A stretch of DNA of 64,000 bases, from positions 2,877,001-2,941,000 of the forward strand of contig CP119309.1 of the NCBI GenBank assembly GCA_029203145.1, written 5' to 3'. The position numbers were made by a program, and so were the translations under genes. This document shows, piece by piece, positions 51,032 to 58,198 of this stretch (its first letter is position 1; every line of letters starts with the position of its first letter). The stretch comes from Candidatus Brevundimonas phytovorans (GTDB lineage Bacteria > Pseudomonadota > Alphaproteobacteria > Caulobacterales > Caulobacteraceae). The notes beneath the pieces were generated by a model. It had not been told where the DNA came from. It saw only the letters and a list, made by a program, of their open reading frames with translations, and did no database searches.

Positions 51032-53070
51032 GTTCGACCGATACCGACCATCAAGCGGTGCACGGCCACGACCATGCGAGCGAGAAGGCGGGCGCTGACC
51101 CGCACGCGCATGGCGGGGTGTTTGGATCGAACACCGAGGTGATCTTCGCTGTGTCGAGCGGCGTCGCACTGGCGCTGGGCTTCGGTCTAGAAAGGCTGGC
51201 TCCCGGCGTTCCGGCGTGGCTGCCTCTCTGTCTGTATCTTGTCGCCTATGGCTTCGGCGGCTTCTTCACGGTTCGCGAGGCTTTCGAAAACCTCCGCAAC
51301 AAGCGCTTCGAGATCGACACCCTGATGCTCGTCGCCGCCGCCGGTGCGGCGGCTCTGGGAGCCTGGGCCGAGGGCGCGCTGCTCCTGTTCCTGTTCAGCA
51401 TCGGCCACGCTCTTGAGAACTACGCCATGGGCCGGGCCAAACGCGCGATCGAGGCCCTGGCCGATCTGGCGCCCCGCACGGCCCATGTGCGGCGCGGCGA
51501 CCAGGTCGTGGAGGTTCCGGTCGAGGAGGTCGAAATCGGCGACACGGTCGTGGTGCGGCCTAACGAACGGTTGCCGGCGGACGGGTTCGTCGTGGTTGGC
51601 GCGACAAGCATCAATCAGGCCCCGGTCACCGGCGAGAGCATGCCGGTCGATAAGCAACCGGTCCCAGACGCCGCTGCGGCCCGGAAGCGGCCCGCCCAGG
51701 TCGCCTCTTCCTCCGTTGTCTTCGCCGGCACCATCAACGGAGCGGGCTCGATCGAGATCGAGACGACCCGAAAATCCTCCGACACGACCCTGGCCAAGGT
51801 CGTCCGCATGGTCAGCGAGGCCGAGACCCAGAAGTCGCCGACCCAGCGGTTCACCGACCGCTTCGAACGCATCTTCGTCCCCGTCGTCCTCGGCCTCGCC
51901 TTCGTCCTGCTCTTCGCCTGGGTCGTGGTCGACGAGCCTTTCCGCGACAGCTTCTACCGGGCCATGGCCGTTCTGGTGGCGGCCAGCCCATGCGCCCTCG
52001 CCATCGCCACGCCCAGCGCCGTCCTGTCCGGCGTGGCGCGAGCGGCTCGGGCGGGCGTCCTGATCAAGGGTGGCGCGCCGCTTGAAAACCTCGGCTCCCT
52101 CAATGCCATCGCCTTTGACAAGACGGGCACCCTGACGGAGGGGCGGCCCCGCATCACGGACATCGTGCCTGTGGGCGGCGCGAGCGAGACTGATCTGCTG
52201 ATGACCGCCGTCGCCGTGGAACGGCTGAGCGACCACCCTCTGGCGGAAGCCATCGCCCGCGACGGGTCCGAACGTCTCGGCAGCAAGACGACTGCTCCGG
52301 CGTCGGACCTGAAGAGTTTGACCGGGAAGGGCGTCACCGCTCAGCTTGAGGGCGCGACGGTCCTCATCGGCAAGCCCGAGATGTTCGGCGCCGATGGCGT
52401 CGCTCCCCTGGGTCAGGAAGCGGAGGCCGCCGTGAAGCGGCTCCGGGAGGATGGGCGCACCCTGATGGTCGTGCGCCAGGGCGAGCGCGATCTCGGGGTG
52501 ATCGGTCTGTTGGACACGCCACGCGCGGCAGCCCGCACCACGCTTGAGGCCCTGCGCGCGCTGGGCGTATCTCGGATGATCATGATCTCGGGGGACCATC
52601 AGAAGGCGGCTCAGGCGATCGCGAGCCAGGTCGGCCTTTCCGAAGCTTGGGGCGACCTCATGCCCGAGGACAAGGTGGAGGCTATCAAACGGCTCCGCGC
52701 AGAGGGCAAGATCGCCATGGTCGGGGACGGGGTGAACGACGCCCCGGCCATGGCCACTGCGACCGTGGGCATCGCCATGGGCGCGGCCGGTTCCGACGTC
52801 GCGCTGGAGACTGCCGACGTCGCCCTGATGTCAGACGATCTCTCGCAACTGCCTTTCGCGGTGGGCCTGAGCCGCAGCACCCGCCGCATCATTCTGCAAA
52901 ATCTGATCGTCAGCCTCGGCGTTGTCGCCTTCCTCGTGCCAGCGACCATCCTCGGCCTCGGTATCGGGCCGGCCGTGGCGATGCACGAGGGCTCAACGCT
53001 CCTGGTAGTTTTCAACGCCCTGCGGCTGCTTGCTTACCGAGACCCCACCACAAGGCCGTCGTCAGCATGA
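51028..53070 (+). CDS. P1B-4-type heavy-metal ATPase
   Basis: ATP-driven metal exporter of 680 aa. The membrane metal site is S320-P-C322 (ASPCALAIATP), and helix 6 has H653-E-G-S-T657. This SPC plus HEGxT pair defines the P1B-4 group (Co/Zn/Fe/Cd; CzcP, CtpD). The phosphorylation site is D364 in FDKTGTLTEG, followed by SDHPLAEAI and GDGVNDAPAMA. There is no CxxC metal domain; instead the N-terminus is His-rich (HQAVHGHDHASEKAGADPHA). It overlaps its neighbours on both sides by 4 bp. Confidence 0.93.
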   Translation: MSSTDTDHQAVHGHDHASEKAGADPHAHGGVFGSNTEVIFAVSSGVALALGFGLERLAPGVPAWLPLCLYLVAYGFGGFFTVREAFENLRNKRFEIDTLMLVAAAGAAALGAWAEGALLLFLFSIGHALENYAMGRAKRAIEALADLAPRTAHVRRGDQVVEVPVEEVEIGDTVVVRPNERLPADGFVVVGATSINQAPVTGESMPVDKQPVPDAAAARKRPAQVASSSVVFAGTINGAGSIEIETTRKSSDTTLAKVVRMVSEAETQKSPTQRFTDRFERIFVPVVLGLAFVLLFAWVVVDEPFRDSFYRAMAVLVAASPCALAIATPSAVLSGVARAARAGVLIKGGAPLENLGSLNAIAFDKTGTLTEGRPRITDIVPVGGASETDLLMTAVAVERLSDHPLAEAIARDGSERLGSKTTAPASDLKSLTGKGVTAQLEGATVLIGKPEMFGADGVAPLGQEAEAAVKRLREDGRTLMVVRQGERDLGVIGLLDTPRAAARTTLEALRALGVSRMIMISGDHQKAAQAIASQVGLSEAWGDLMPEDKVEAIKRLRAEGKIAMVGDGVNDAPAMATATVGIAMGAAGSDVALETADVALMSDDLSQLPFAVGLSRSTRRIILQNLIVSLGVVAFLVPATILGLGIGPAVAMHEGSTLLVVFNALRLLAYRDPTTRPSSA

Positions 53071-53558
53071 CAGCGGCTTGTCCACATGGTCAGGAAGCGA
53101 AATCGCCGACGGCCACAGCGGTGAGTCTCGCGCTTGATGCTGCTTACGACCGCATTGTCTCCGCCGACCATCAGATGACCGCTCCCAGACGGCGGGTTTT
53201 GGAACTGCTTTTGACGTCGGGCCGACCAGTGAAGGCATATGATCTCGTCGCCGCCTACCACGCTGTCGGGCGGGTCGCGAAGCCCGCCACCATCTACAGG
53301 GCCCTTGAGGTCCTGACGGGGCTGGGGCTGGTCCACCGCCTTGCGTCGTCGAAATGCTATGTGGCCTGCACCCTCGGCGTGGCTGCCCACCCGGCGGCTT
53401 TCCTAATCTGCGATTGTTGCGGCTCGTGCCGCGAAATCTCCGCGCCTGAGACGACTTCATTGACCGCGTCTGCAAACCGGCTGGGTTATTCGGTTGATCG
53501 GATCACTATCGAAGCTGCCGGCAGATGTTCGGCGTGCTGTGTGGACGAACGCGAATAG
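53067..53558 (+). CDS. Fur-family (Zur-like) regulator
   Basis: A 163-aa metal-responsive repressor. The winged helix contains TAPRRRVLELLLTSGRPVKA and PATIYRALEVLTGLGLVHRL. Zinc-type cysteines are visible in CDCCGSC and CSACC, as in the structural site of Zur. The classical HHxH regulatory cluster is reduced (AAHPAAFLICDCC), so its sensory metal is uncertain. The start overlaps the ATPase stop (ATGA), making it the last gene of the efflux operon and a candidate autoregulator. Confidence 0.85.
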   Translation: MTAACPHGQEAKSPTATAVSLALDAAYDRIVSADHQMTAPRRRVLELLLTSGRPVKAYDLVAAYHAVGRVAKPATIYRALEVLTGLGLVHRLASSKCYVACTLGVAAHPAAFLICDCCGSCREISAPETTSLTASANRLGYSVDRITIEAAGRCSACCVDERE

Positions 53559-53643
53559 GATGCCACAGAAGTGGCGCTCCAAAAGAAGGAGATCACGGTC
53601 AGGACGGAAGACACGCTTAACAGGGCCTATGTAGAGGAATTGG

Positions 53644-54009
53644 TCACTCCTTCTTTGGGGTCCCTACCAAGGCTGCAATCAGTTCTGGGGTCATTCGCAC
53701 CTGCGGCACTTTGTCGAGCAGATCGGGGGCCAACGTGAACTCGCCGGTCAACTGAGGCTTGAAGGGGATGAGGTCGACCCCCAGCACATGCATGAATTGC
53801 AGCATGAACGTTGCCGGGAATGTCCCTCGGCTGATCTTGTTGCGGACGCTGACCTCGGTCTCTTCGATGCCTATCGCCTGCATGCGTTCCGCGATGTCGG
53901 CGTAGGTGAGGTTCTGGCGACGCTGCTCGACCCGCAGCAGGGTTCGCGCCTTCTCGCGCCAGACGTTTTCGGGATCATCGAGATCAGAGGTCGCGGGGCG
54001 TTTAGCCAT
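53644..54009 (-). CDS. DUF6471 protein, candidate repressor of the transposase
   Basis: A 121-aa protein with a HTH-like core: LTYADIAERMQAIGIEETEVSVRNKISRG, TFPATFMLQFMHVLGVDLI. This matches my recollection of the DUF6471 family, cytoplasmic XRE-like proteins of unknown role. It is divergent from the transposase with 150 bp between, which hold two GTCGC/TCGC-N6-GCGA palindromes and the transposase promoter. A repressor role is inferred from this placement. Confidence 0.75.
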   Translation of the reverse strand: MAKRPATSDLDDPENVWREKARTLLRVEQRRQNLTYADIAERMQAIGIEETEVSVRNKISRGTFPATFMLQFMHVLGVDLIPFKPQLTGEFTLAPDLLDKVPQVRMTPELIAALVGTPKKE

Positions 54010-54055
54010 GACCAGTTAATGCCATCACTTCACCCACCTATCAACCGACGCGACC

Positions 54056-54075
54056 TATCGCTCGTTTAAGCGATA
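54056..54075. promoter_or_regulatory. Palindrome near the DUF6471 start
   Basis: TATCGCT (54056-54062) is mirrored by AGCGATA (54069-54075). It is related to, but spaced differently from, the two palindromes further on. Candidate operator for autoregulation. Confidence 0.45.
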
Positions 54076-54078
54076 AAG

Positions 54079-54094
54079 GTCGCACATACGCGAC
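54079..54094. promoter_or_regulatory. Candidate operator 1 (GTCGC-N6-GCGAC)
   Basis: GTCGCACATACGCGAC, a perfect palindrome in its arms, immediately upstream of the -35 element at 54102. The 10-bp core CGCACATACG recurs at 54128-54137 and, inverted, at 54150-54159. Confidence 0.55.
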
Positions 54095-54101
54095 AATCTT
54101 C

Positions 54102-54130
54102 TTGACAGGCTACGACGCGATTAGTATCGC
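54102..54130 (+). promoter_or_regulatory. Candidate transposase promoter
   Basis: TTGACA (54102-54107), 17-bp spacer, TATCGC (54125-54130). The -35 box matches consensus exactly; the -10 box is moderate and overlaps candidate operator 2. Confidence 0.55.
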
Positions 54131-54140
54131 ACATACGCGA
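54127..54140. promoter_or_regulatory. Candidate operator 2 (TCGC-N6-GCGA) on the transposase -10 box
   Basis: TCGCACATACGCGA, the same palindrome core as operator 1, 48 bp further on. Its overlap with the -10 box would allow direct repression of the transposase. Confidence 0.55.
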
Positions 54141-54159
54141 CAAACCTCCCGTATGTGCG

Positions 54160-55851
54160 TTGACATCATTGGCTCTCCTTCAAGGCCCGGCACATGCCGC
54201 GACGCCTACCGAGATCGCCGAACTCTCGGAAGACGCAGCGCGTGCGCTGTTTCGCCGTTACCGATTCGCAGAGAATGGGGGCGATCCCTGCTGCAACCAC
54301 TGCGGATCACCTGCCGCGTGGACCTACCAGGACGGCAAACTCTTCAAATGCAAACAGTGCTTGAGGCAGTTCACCCTGACCACCAACACGCCGTTCGCCT
54401 ACCGCAAGCTGCCGTTCAAGACGATCCTGCTGATCCTGGCGCAGTTCAACGTCGCCTATCAGGGACGCAGTGCTCTCGAAATCAAGCGGGACCTGCGGGC
54501 CAAGGTGAAGAACTACAAGACGATCTTCGTCTGGCTCCACAAAATCAGATGCGCGATGCAGGCCTTCGAGCGGCGCACGATCCTGCGCGAAGAGATCGAG
54601 ATCGATGGCAAGGAGCTGAAGGGCTACATCCGCCCCAAGAACGTGCGAAATGAAAAGGATCACTGGCGTTTCCCCTATGGCGCCCCGGATCGGACGTTGC
54701 GAGTGACGCTGGCTCGCCAGCGCGGCGGTCCAGCCCGCGCGTGGGTCGCGAAGCAGGAGCACCACCCCATCCCCCCGTTCATCGACGTGGTCGATCCGAA
54801 CGCTGTCGTGTTCGCTGACGGCGGTCACTGGGGCCAGATTCGCGAGCATTGCGCGCTGAAGCGGGTCATCCACGATCACCACTTCTACACGCCGGAAGCC
54901 TGCACCAACTGGGCCGAGAGCGGCTTCCGCGTCCTTGAGGGCATGCGGATGATCTATCGTCGCATCCTCGGCAACTACCTCGACCTCTATACGGCTCAGC
55001 TTACGTGGCGGTTGAGCCACACAGCCACCGGTCCGGACGACAGCTTCGCTGCGCTCCTCGGAACGATGATGACCCCAGGCCGCTCGCCGATGGCTGGCTA
55101 TTTCCTCAAGAAGAAGGCGGGCGGTTCCAAGCGTCGGTGCGAAATCATCAGCCAAGACGGCGCGCCGATCGAGTGGAGCCCGCCGAGTTCAGAGGAGCGG
55201 CGGCTGGCGCACAAGGAGGCCAAGCGCGCCGCCGGAGAAGTGGAGACACCCCGCGTCGCCGACGCTCGATCCGCGAAGCGTTGGCGTGACGGCTTCGAGT
55301 TCATGTCGGCCGGCGAGTTCATGGACGATCCCAAGCGAATGCCCCTGAGCCCTGGCGTCTACAGCTTGTTCCTTCGGAGCGGCGAACGGCTCTTCAACCT
55401 TGCTGGCTATTTCCCTGATCCGCAGTTGCCGGCCTGGGACCACGGGGTTTCACGCAACGGATACGTAGGCGAAGGCTACTCCCTGCGCGAGAGGGTGACC
55501 GGGCACCTTCTCGGAAGCATCGCGGACTCGCCGTTCCGTCAATCGGTCTTCGCCATCCACTGGGTCGCGGGGACCGGCGAACTCGGTGACCTCAAGGGTC
55601 GTCAGGCGAGCGAAACGGCCTTGAGCGAGTGGCTGCGCAGCGAAGTCGTGATCGGATACAAGGTCTGCGGCTATCACAAGACGGTGGAGAAGGAGATGCT
55701 GAAGCGCACCGCCGCGCCGCTGAACATCCGGGATCGCGATCCATCGTCGTTCAGTCGCCTGCTTTCGAGCCTGCGCCAACGTTTCCGCGAGGCCGTGGTC
55801 GCCGCGTGGGAGCCGCCGCCGCCTAGCAGTCGTCCTCGCCAGCGGCGCTAG
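54160..55851 (+). CDS. IS1595-family DDE transposase fused to a GIY-YIG-like domain
   Basis: 563 aa. Residues about 16-70 hold a zinc ribbon (C45-x2-C48, C64-x2-C67) as in IS1595 transposases. The DDE core follows: D149 in EIDGKELKG, D220 in VVFADGGHWG and a third acidic residue at E253 or E260 (TNWAESGFRVLEG). After a charged linker, residues about 395-525 read as a GIY-YIG nuclease: GVY (399-401), YVG (435-437), R443, and E510 with N522 twelve residues later, the family's E-to-N spacing. Such a fusion is unusual; standard IS1595 transposases are about 300 aa. The TTG start is uncertain as no ribosome site is seen. It overlaps the right-end gene by 29 bp, tail to tail. Confidence 0.88.
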   Translation: MTSLALLQGPAHAATPTEIAELSEDAARALFRRYRFAENGGDPCCNHCGSPAAWTYQDGKLFKCKQCLRQFTLTTNTPFAYRKLPFKTILLILAQFNVAYQGRSALEIKRDLRAKVKNYKTIFVWLHKIRCAMQAFERRTILREEIEIDGKELKGYIRPKNVRNEKDHWRFPYGAPDRTLRVTLARQRGGPARAWVAKQEHHPIPPFIDVVDPNAVVFADGGHWGQIREHCALKRVIHDHHFYTPEACTNWAESGFRVLEGMRMIYRRILGNYLDLYTAQLTWRLSHTATGPDDSFAALLGTMMTPGRSPMAGYFLKKKAGGSKRRCEIISQDGAPIEWSPPSSEERRLAHKEAKRAAGEVETPRVADARSAKRWRDGFEFMSAGEFMDDPKRMPLSPGVYSLFLRSGERLFNLAGYFPDPQLPAWDHGVSRNGYVGEGYSLRERVTGHLLGSIADSPFRQSVFAIHWVAGTGELGDLKGRQASETALSEWLRSEVVIGYKVCGYHKTVEKEMLKRTAAPLNIRDRDPSSFSRLLSSLRQRFREAVVAAWEPPPPSSRPRQRR

Positions 55852-56386
55852 ACGGCTCGTTCCCGCTCTGTCGCGATTTCAGCGCCCATCGCGGCGGCTT
55901 TGCACCATCGTTTACCAAGCCCCGCTGAGCGCGCTGCAACGCCGCGTTGATGGCTCCGTATGCCAGAACGTAGGCGGGACCGTCATCGACGCTGAGGTCG
56001 TGGCGTTCCACGATCCGATCCAGCATCTCGCGCACCGTCAGCCATTCACCGTCCTCTCGCAACACATCGAAGGCGGCGTCCGCCCAACCGTGGGGCGGTC
56101 GGTTGGCCCCCCGGCGGAGCGGCCTGATCAGTTTCTCCTGCTCGGGGTTCCAGTCGGGCTCGAACATCTGGATCACGTAAACGATATGGGGGATCGCCGT
56201 TCTGATCTCCTCGGCCCTGGCTTGGCGCTCACCAGCCTCGGCAGCGAACGCCTCACCGCCTCTCCAGTTCTTCTGTCGTAGCTTGGGCGGGTTCTCGATC
56301 CAGTGCAGTTCGCCACCCATGCGGCCGTAGAGGCGCTTGAGGTGGGCGGTTAGCTGCTTCCCGGTGCTTTTTCGCCCTGATGCCAC
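55823..56386 (-). CDS. Right-end accessory protein of the transposon (paralogue of the left-end protein)
   Basis: A 187-aa protein starting (GTG, with GAGGG upstream) 43 bp inside the right terminal repeat and reading inward. It has a basic N-terminus (MASGRKSTGKQL), a charged helix (EAGERQARAEEIRTAIPHI), then VIQMFEPDWNPEQEKLIRPL and a winged-helix-like part with VLREDGEWLTVREMLDRIVE and AALQRAQRGLV. The middle and C-terminal halves align by eye with the left-end protein. Function unknown; a paired role at the ends of the element is inferred. Confidence 0.72.
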   Translation of the reverse strand: MASGRKSTGKQLTAHLKRLYGRMGGELHWIENPPKLRQKNWRGGEAFAAEAGERQARAEEIRTAIPHIVYVIQMFEPDWNPEQEKLIRPLRRGANRPPHGWADAAFDVLREDGEWLTVREMLDRIVERHDLSVDDGPAYVLAYGAINAALQRAQRGLVNDGAKPPRWALKSRQSGNEPSSAAGEDDC

Positions 56387-56429
56387 CTAAATCCCTCGAA
56401 TTGCTGACCACGAGGGCATATTCGAGCGG

Positions 56430-56453
56430 AGGTGTGTTTGCTACCCATAGCCG
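56430..56453 (-). repeat. Right terminal inverted repeat
   Basis: 24 bp, the exact reverse complement of 43457-43480. Confidence 0.95.
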
Positions 56454-56461
56454 CGCTTCGC
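56454..56461. repeat. Target-site duplication, right copy
   Basis: CGCTTCGC, identical to 43449-43456 and abutting the right terminal repeat. Confidence 0.92.
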
Positions 56462-56466
56462 TCCGA

Positions 56467-56491
56467 CCACCCTCCCCATGAAGGGGAGGGA
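56467..56491. repeat. Right arm of the interrupted palindromic repeat
   Basis: 25 bp, the exact reverse complement of 43336-43360. It ends 7 bp before the LysR stop and may serve as its terminator. Confidence 0.85.
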
Positions 56492-56498
56492 GAAGGGC

Positions 56499-57440
56499 CT
56501 ACCCCGTCTCCCCCACTTCCCGCCCCGCCAGCCTCGCGCCTTCGACCACGGCCGGATCGGCCCGCGCCGTGTCGAGCAGCCAGTCGCGGAAGCGGGCGAT
56601 CTTGGGGGTCAGGCGGCGAGCGGGCGGGTAGCAGATCCAGTAGCCCTCGGCCAAGGCGACGGTCTGGGCGAACGGACGCACCAGCAGGCCGCGCTCGATC
56701 TCGCGCGCATAGAGGATGGGCGAGCCCAGGGCCACGCCCTGATCGCCCAGAGCCGCCGCCACCTCCATCGCCTGATTGTCGGCGGTCAGGCGCGGCGGCG
56801 GGGCCGTGTCGGCGGCCGAGACCTGGGCGGCGGCGAACCAGGCGGCCCATTCGTTCGGCTCCCCCACCAGATGGGCCCGCTTCAGGTCGGCGGGGACCTT
56901 GAGGTCCAGCCGGTCGCGCATGGCCGGGCTGCACAGGGGGGTGAAGACAGCGGGCATCAGGAAGCGGCTCTCCAGCCCCGCCCATTGGCCCGAGCCGAAG
57001 CGCAGGGCCACGTCCAGCCCGTCGGCGCCCAGCATGGACAGGGTCGGGCTGGTGTCCACCCGCACCGCGAGATCGGGGTTGTCCAACTGGAACGAGCCCA
57101 GCCGCGTCGCCAGCCACTGGGTCGCCAGGGTCTGAAGCGTGGTGATGGCCAGCACGCCCTGATCGGCCTCGACCACGTCGGCCACAGCGCGCCGCAACAG
57201 GGTCATGGCCTCAATCGCCGCCGTGGCCAGCCGCTCGCCTTCCGGCGTCAGCGACACCTGCCGTGTGCCGCGCACAAACAGGGCCCGGTCCAGTCTCTGC
57301 TCCAGGTCGCGGATGCGCCAGCTGACCGCCGCCTGGCTCATGCCCAGGGCCTCGGCGGCGCGGGTGAAGCTGAGCAGGCGCGCGGCGGTTTCGAACACCC
57401 TCAGGGCGTCGACGGGAATGCGGGAGAGGACGTCAGCCAT
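56499..57440 (-). CDS. LysR-family transcriptional regulator (GcvA-like)
   Basis: A 313-aa activator/repressor. The N-terminal HTH spans about residues 8-65 (LRVFETAARLLSFTRAAEAL and GMSQAAVSWRIRDLEQRL). The periplasmic-binding-like effector domain follows, with FGSGQWAGLESRFLMPAVF, and resembles the GcvA/AmpR branch. The start at 57440 matches the family N-terminus; a longer reading from 57500 adds an unrelated tail. It diverges from a 46-codon ORF with a strong ribosome site. Confidence 0.9.
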   Translation of the reverse strand: MADVLSRIPVDALRVFETAARLLSFTRAAEALGMSQAAVSWRIRDLEQRLDRALFVRGTRQVSLTPEGERLATAAIEAMTLLRRAVADVVEADQGVLAITTLQTLATQWLATRLGSFQLDNPDLAVRVDTSPTLSMLGADGLDVALRFGSGQWAGLESRFLMPAVFTPLCSPAMRDRLDLKVPADLKRAHLVGEPNEWAAWFAAAQVSAADTAPPPRLTADNQAMEVAAALGDQGVALGSPILYAREIERGLLVRPFAQTVALAEGYWICYPPARRLTPKIARFRDWLLDTARADPAVVEGARLAGREVGETG

Positions 57441-57529
57441 AAGCAAGCCTTGTGCGTGAGCCCTATCGTCTCGTTTGTGAACGCCCGGCGTCAACCGCAT
57501 ATTCCGGCTTCAAGAAAGGAGGACGACCG

Positions 57530-57670
57530 ATGGACTATATCTACAGCACTCATAAGGAACCCGCGTGGGGCTGGATCGGCGCCCTGCTGGACGCCCGCAA
57601 GGCTTCTGCGCCCGCTGCGAGCAAGCCCCAGCCCGCGCCGACGCTGCGCCCCCGCCGTGCCGCCTGCTGA
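57530..57670 (+). CDS. Small protein divergent from the LysR gene
   Basis: A 46-aa ORF preceded by an excellent ribosome site (AAAGGAGG, 7 nt before the ATG). The sequence begins MDYIYSTHKEPAWGWIGALL and ends in a Pro/Ala/Arg-rich tail with a terminal Cys. No signal peptide; I do not recognise it. The close divergent position suggests LysR control. The strong ribosome site is the main support. Confidence 0.6.
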   Translation: MDYIYSTHKEPAWGWIGALLDARKASAPAASKPQPAPTLRPRRAAC

Positions 57671-57672
57671 CC

Positions 57673-58149
57673 CTAGTCGACGGCGACGATCTCGACCGAC
57701 TGACCCGCCACGGTCGCCTCGTCGCCGACCCGCTTGCCCATCAGGGCGCGGGCCAGGGGCGAGACGTGGCTGACGCTGCCTTGCGCCGGATCGGCCTCGT
57801 CCTCGCCGACGATGCGCCAGGTCTGGGTGCGGCCGTCCTCACGTTCGATGGCGACCGAGCCGCCAAAGCGCACCCGCCCGTCCGGCTTCGTCTCCAGCAG
57901 CTGGGCCGAGGCGCGCCGCGACGACCAGTAGCGCAGGTCGCGCGTGGCCCGGGCCATGGCGGTGCGGTCGGCCTCGATCGCGCCCTTGACCTGCGCGCCA
58001 GAATAGGCTGCCCGCGCTGCGGCCAGTTCGGCCTCGATCTGGGCCAGGCCCTCGGGCGTGACATGGTTCGGGTGGGGCGAGATCGGGCGGTCCACCAGGT
58101 CGGCGGCCGTGGCTTCCAGATCTTCTTCTCGGGTGAAGGCGACGCTCAT
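57673..58149 (-). CDS. GreA/GreB-family transcription elongation factor
   Basis: A 158-aa protein of the transcript-cleavage factor family. The N-terminal coiled coil (EGLAQIEAELAAARAAY to about residue 85) bears the family signature, and the C-terminal FKBP-like domain has WRIVGEDEADPAQGSVSHVS, SPLARALMGKRVGDE. An N-terminal extension before HPNHVTPEG distinguishes it from GreA proper. It ends 2 bp from the stop of the convergent 46-aa ORF. Confidence 0.87.
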   Translation of the reverse strand: MSVAFTREEDLEATAADLVDRPISPHPNHVTPEGLAQIEAELAAARAAYSGAQVKGAIEADRTAMARATRDLRYWSSRRASAQLLETKPDGRVRFGGSVAIEREDGRTQTWRIVGEDEADPAQGSVSHVSPLARALMGKRVGDEATVAGQSVEIVAVD

Positions 58150-58198
58150 AGGGACAGAGCGTATGCCGTTCGCGAGCGTTCCGGTCTAGGAAGAGCCG

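Larger units (their letters stand above)
43457..56453. mobile_element. 12,997-bp IS1595-family transposon carrying metal efflux genes
   Basis: Bounded by perfect 24-bp terminal inverted repeats (43457-43480 and 56430-56453) and flanked by an 8-bp target duplication, CGCTTCGC. Inside are one IS1595-family transposase with a GIY-YIG-like C-terminus, a DUF6471 regulator, two paralogous small proteins at the ends, a 64-aa partner protein, and a seven-gene zinc/cadmium/cobalt-type efflux operon. No resolvase or second transposase is seen. The intact ends, intact duplication and intact transposase suggest recent movement. It sits between groEL and a LysR gene. Confidence 0.93.

Noticed and set aside
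53562..53575. GCCAC-AGAA-GTGGC hairpin after the Fur-family gene
   Set aside because: The stem is only 5 bp and no T-run follows, so it is not a convincing terminator.
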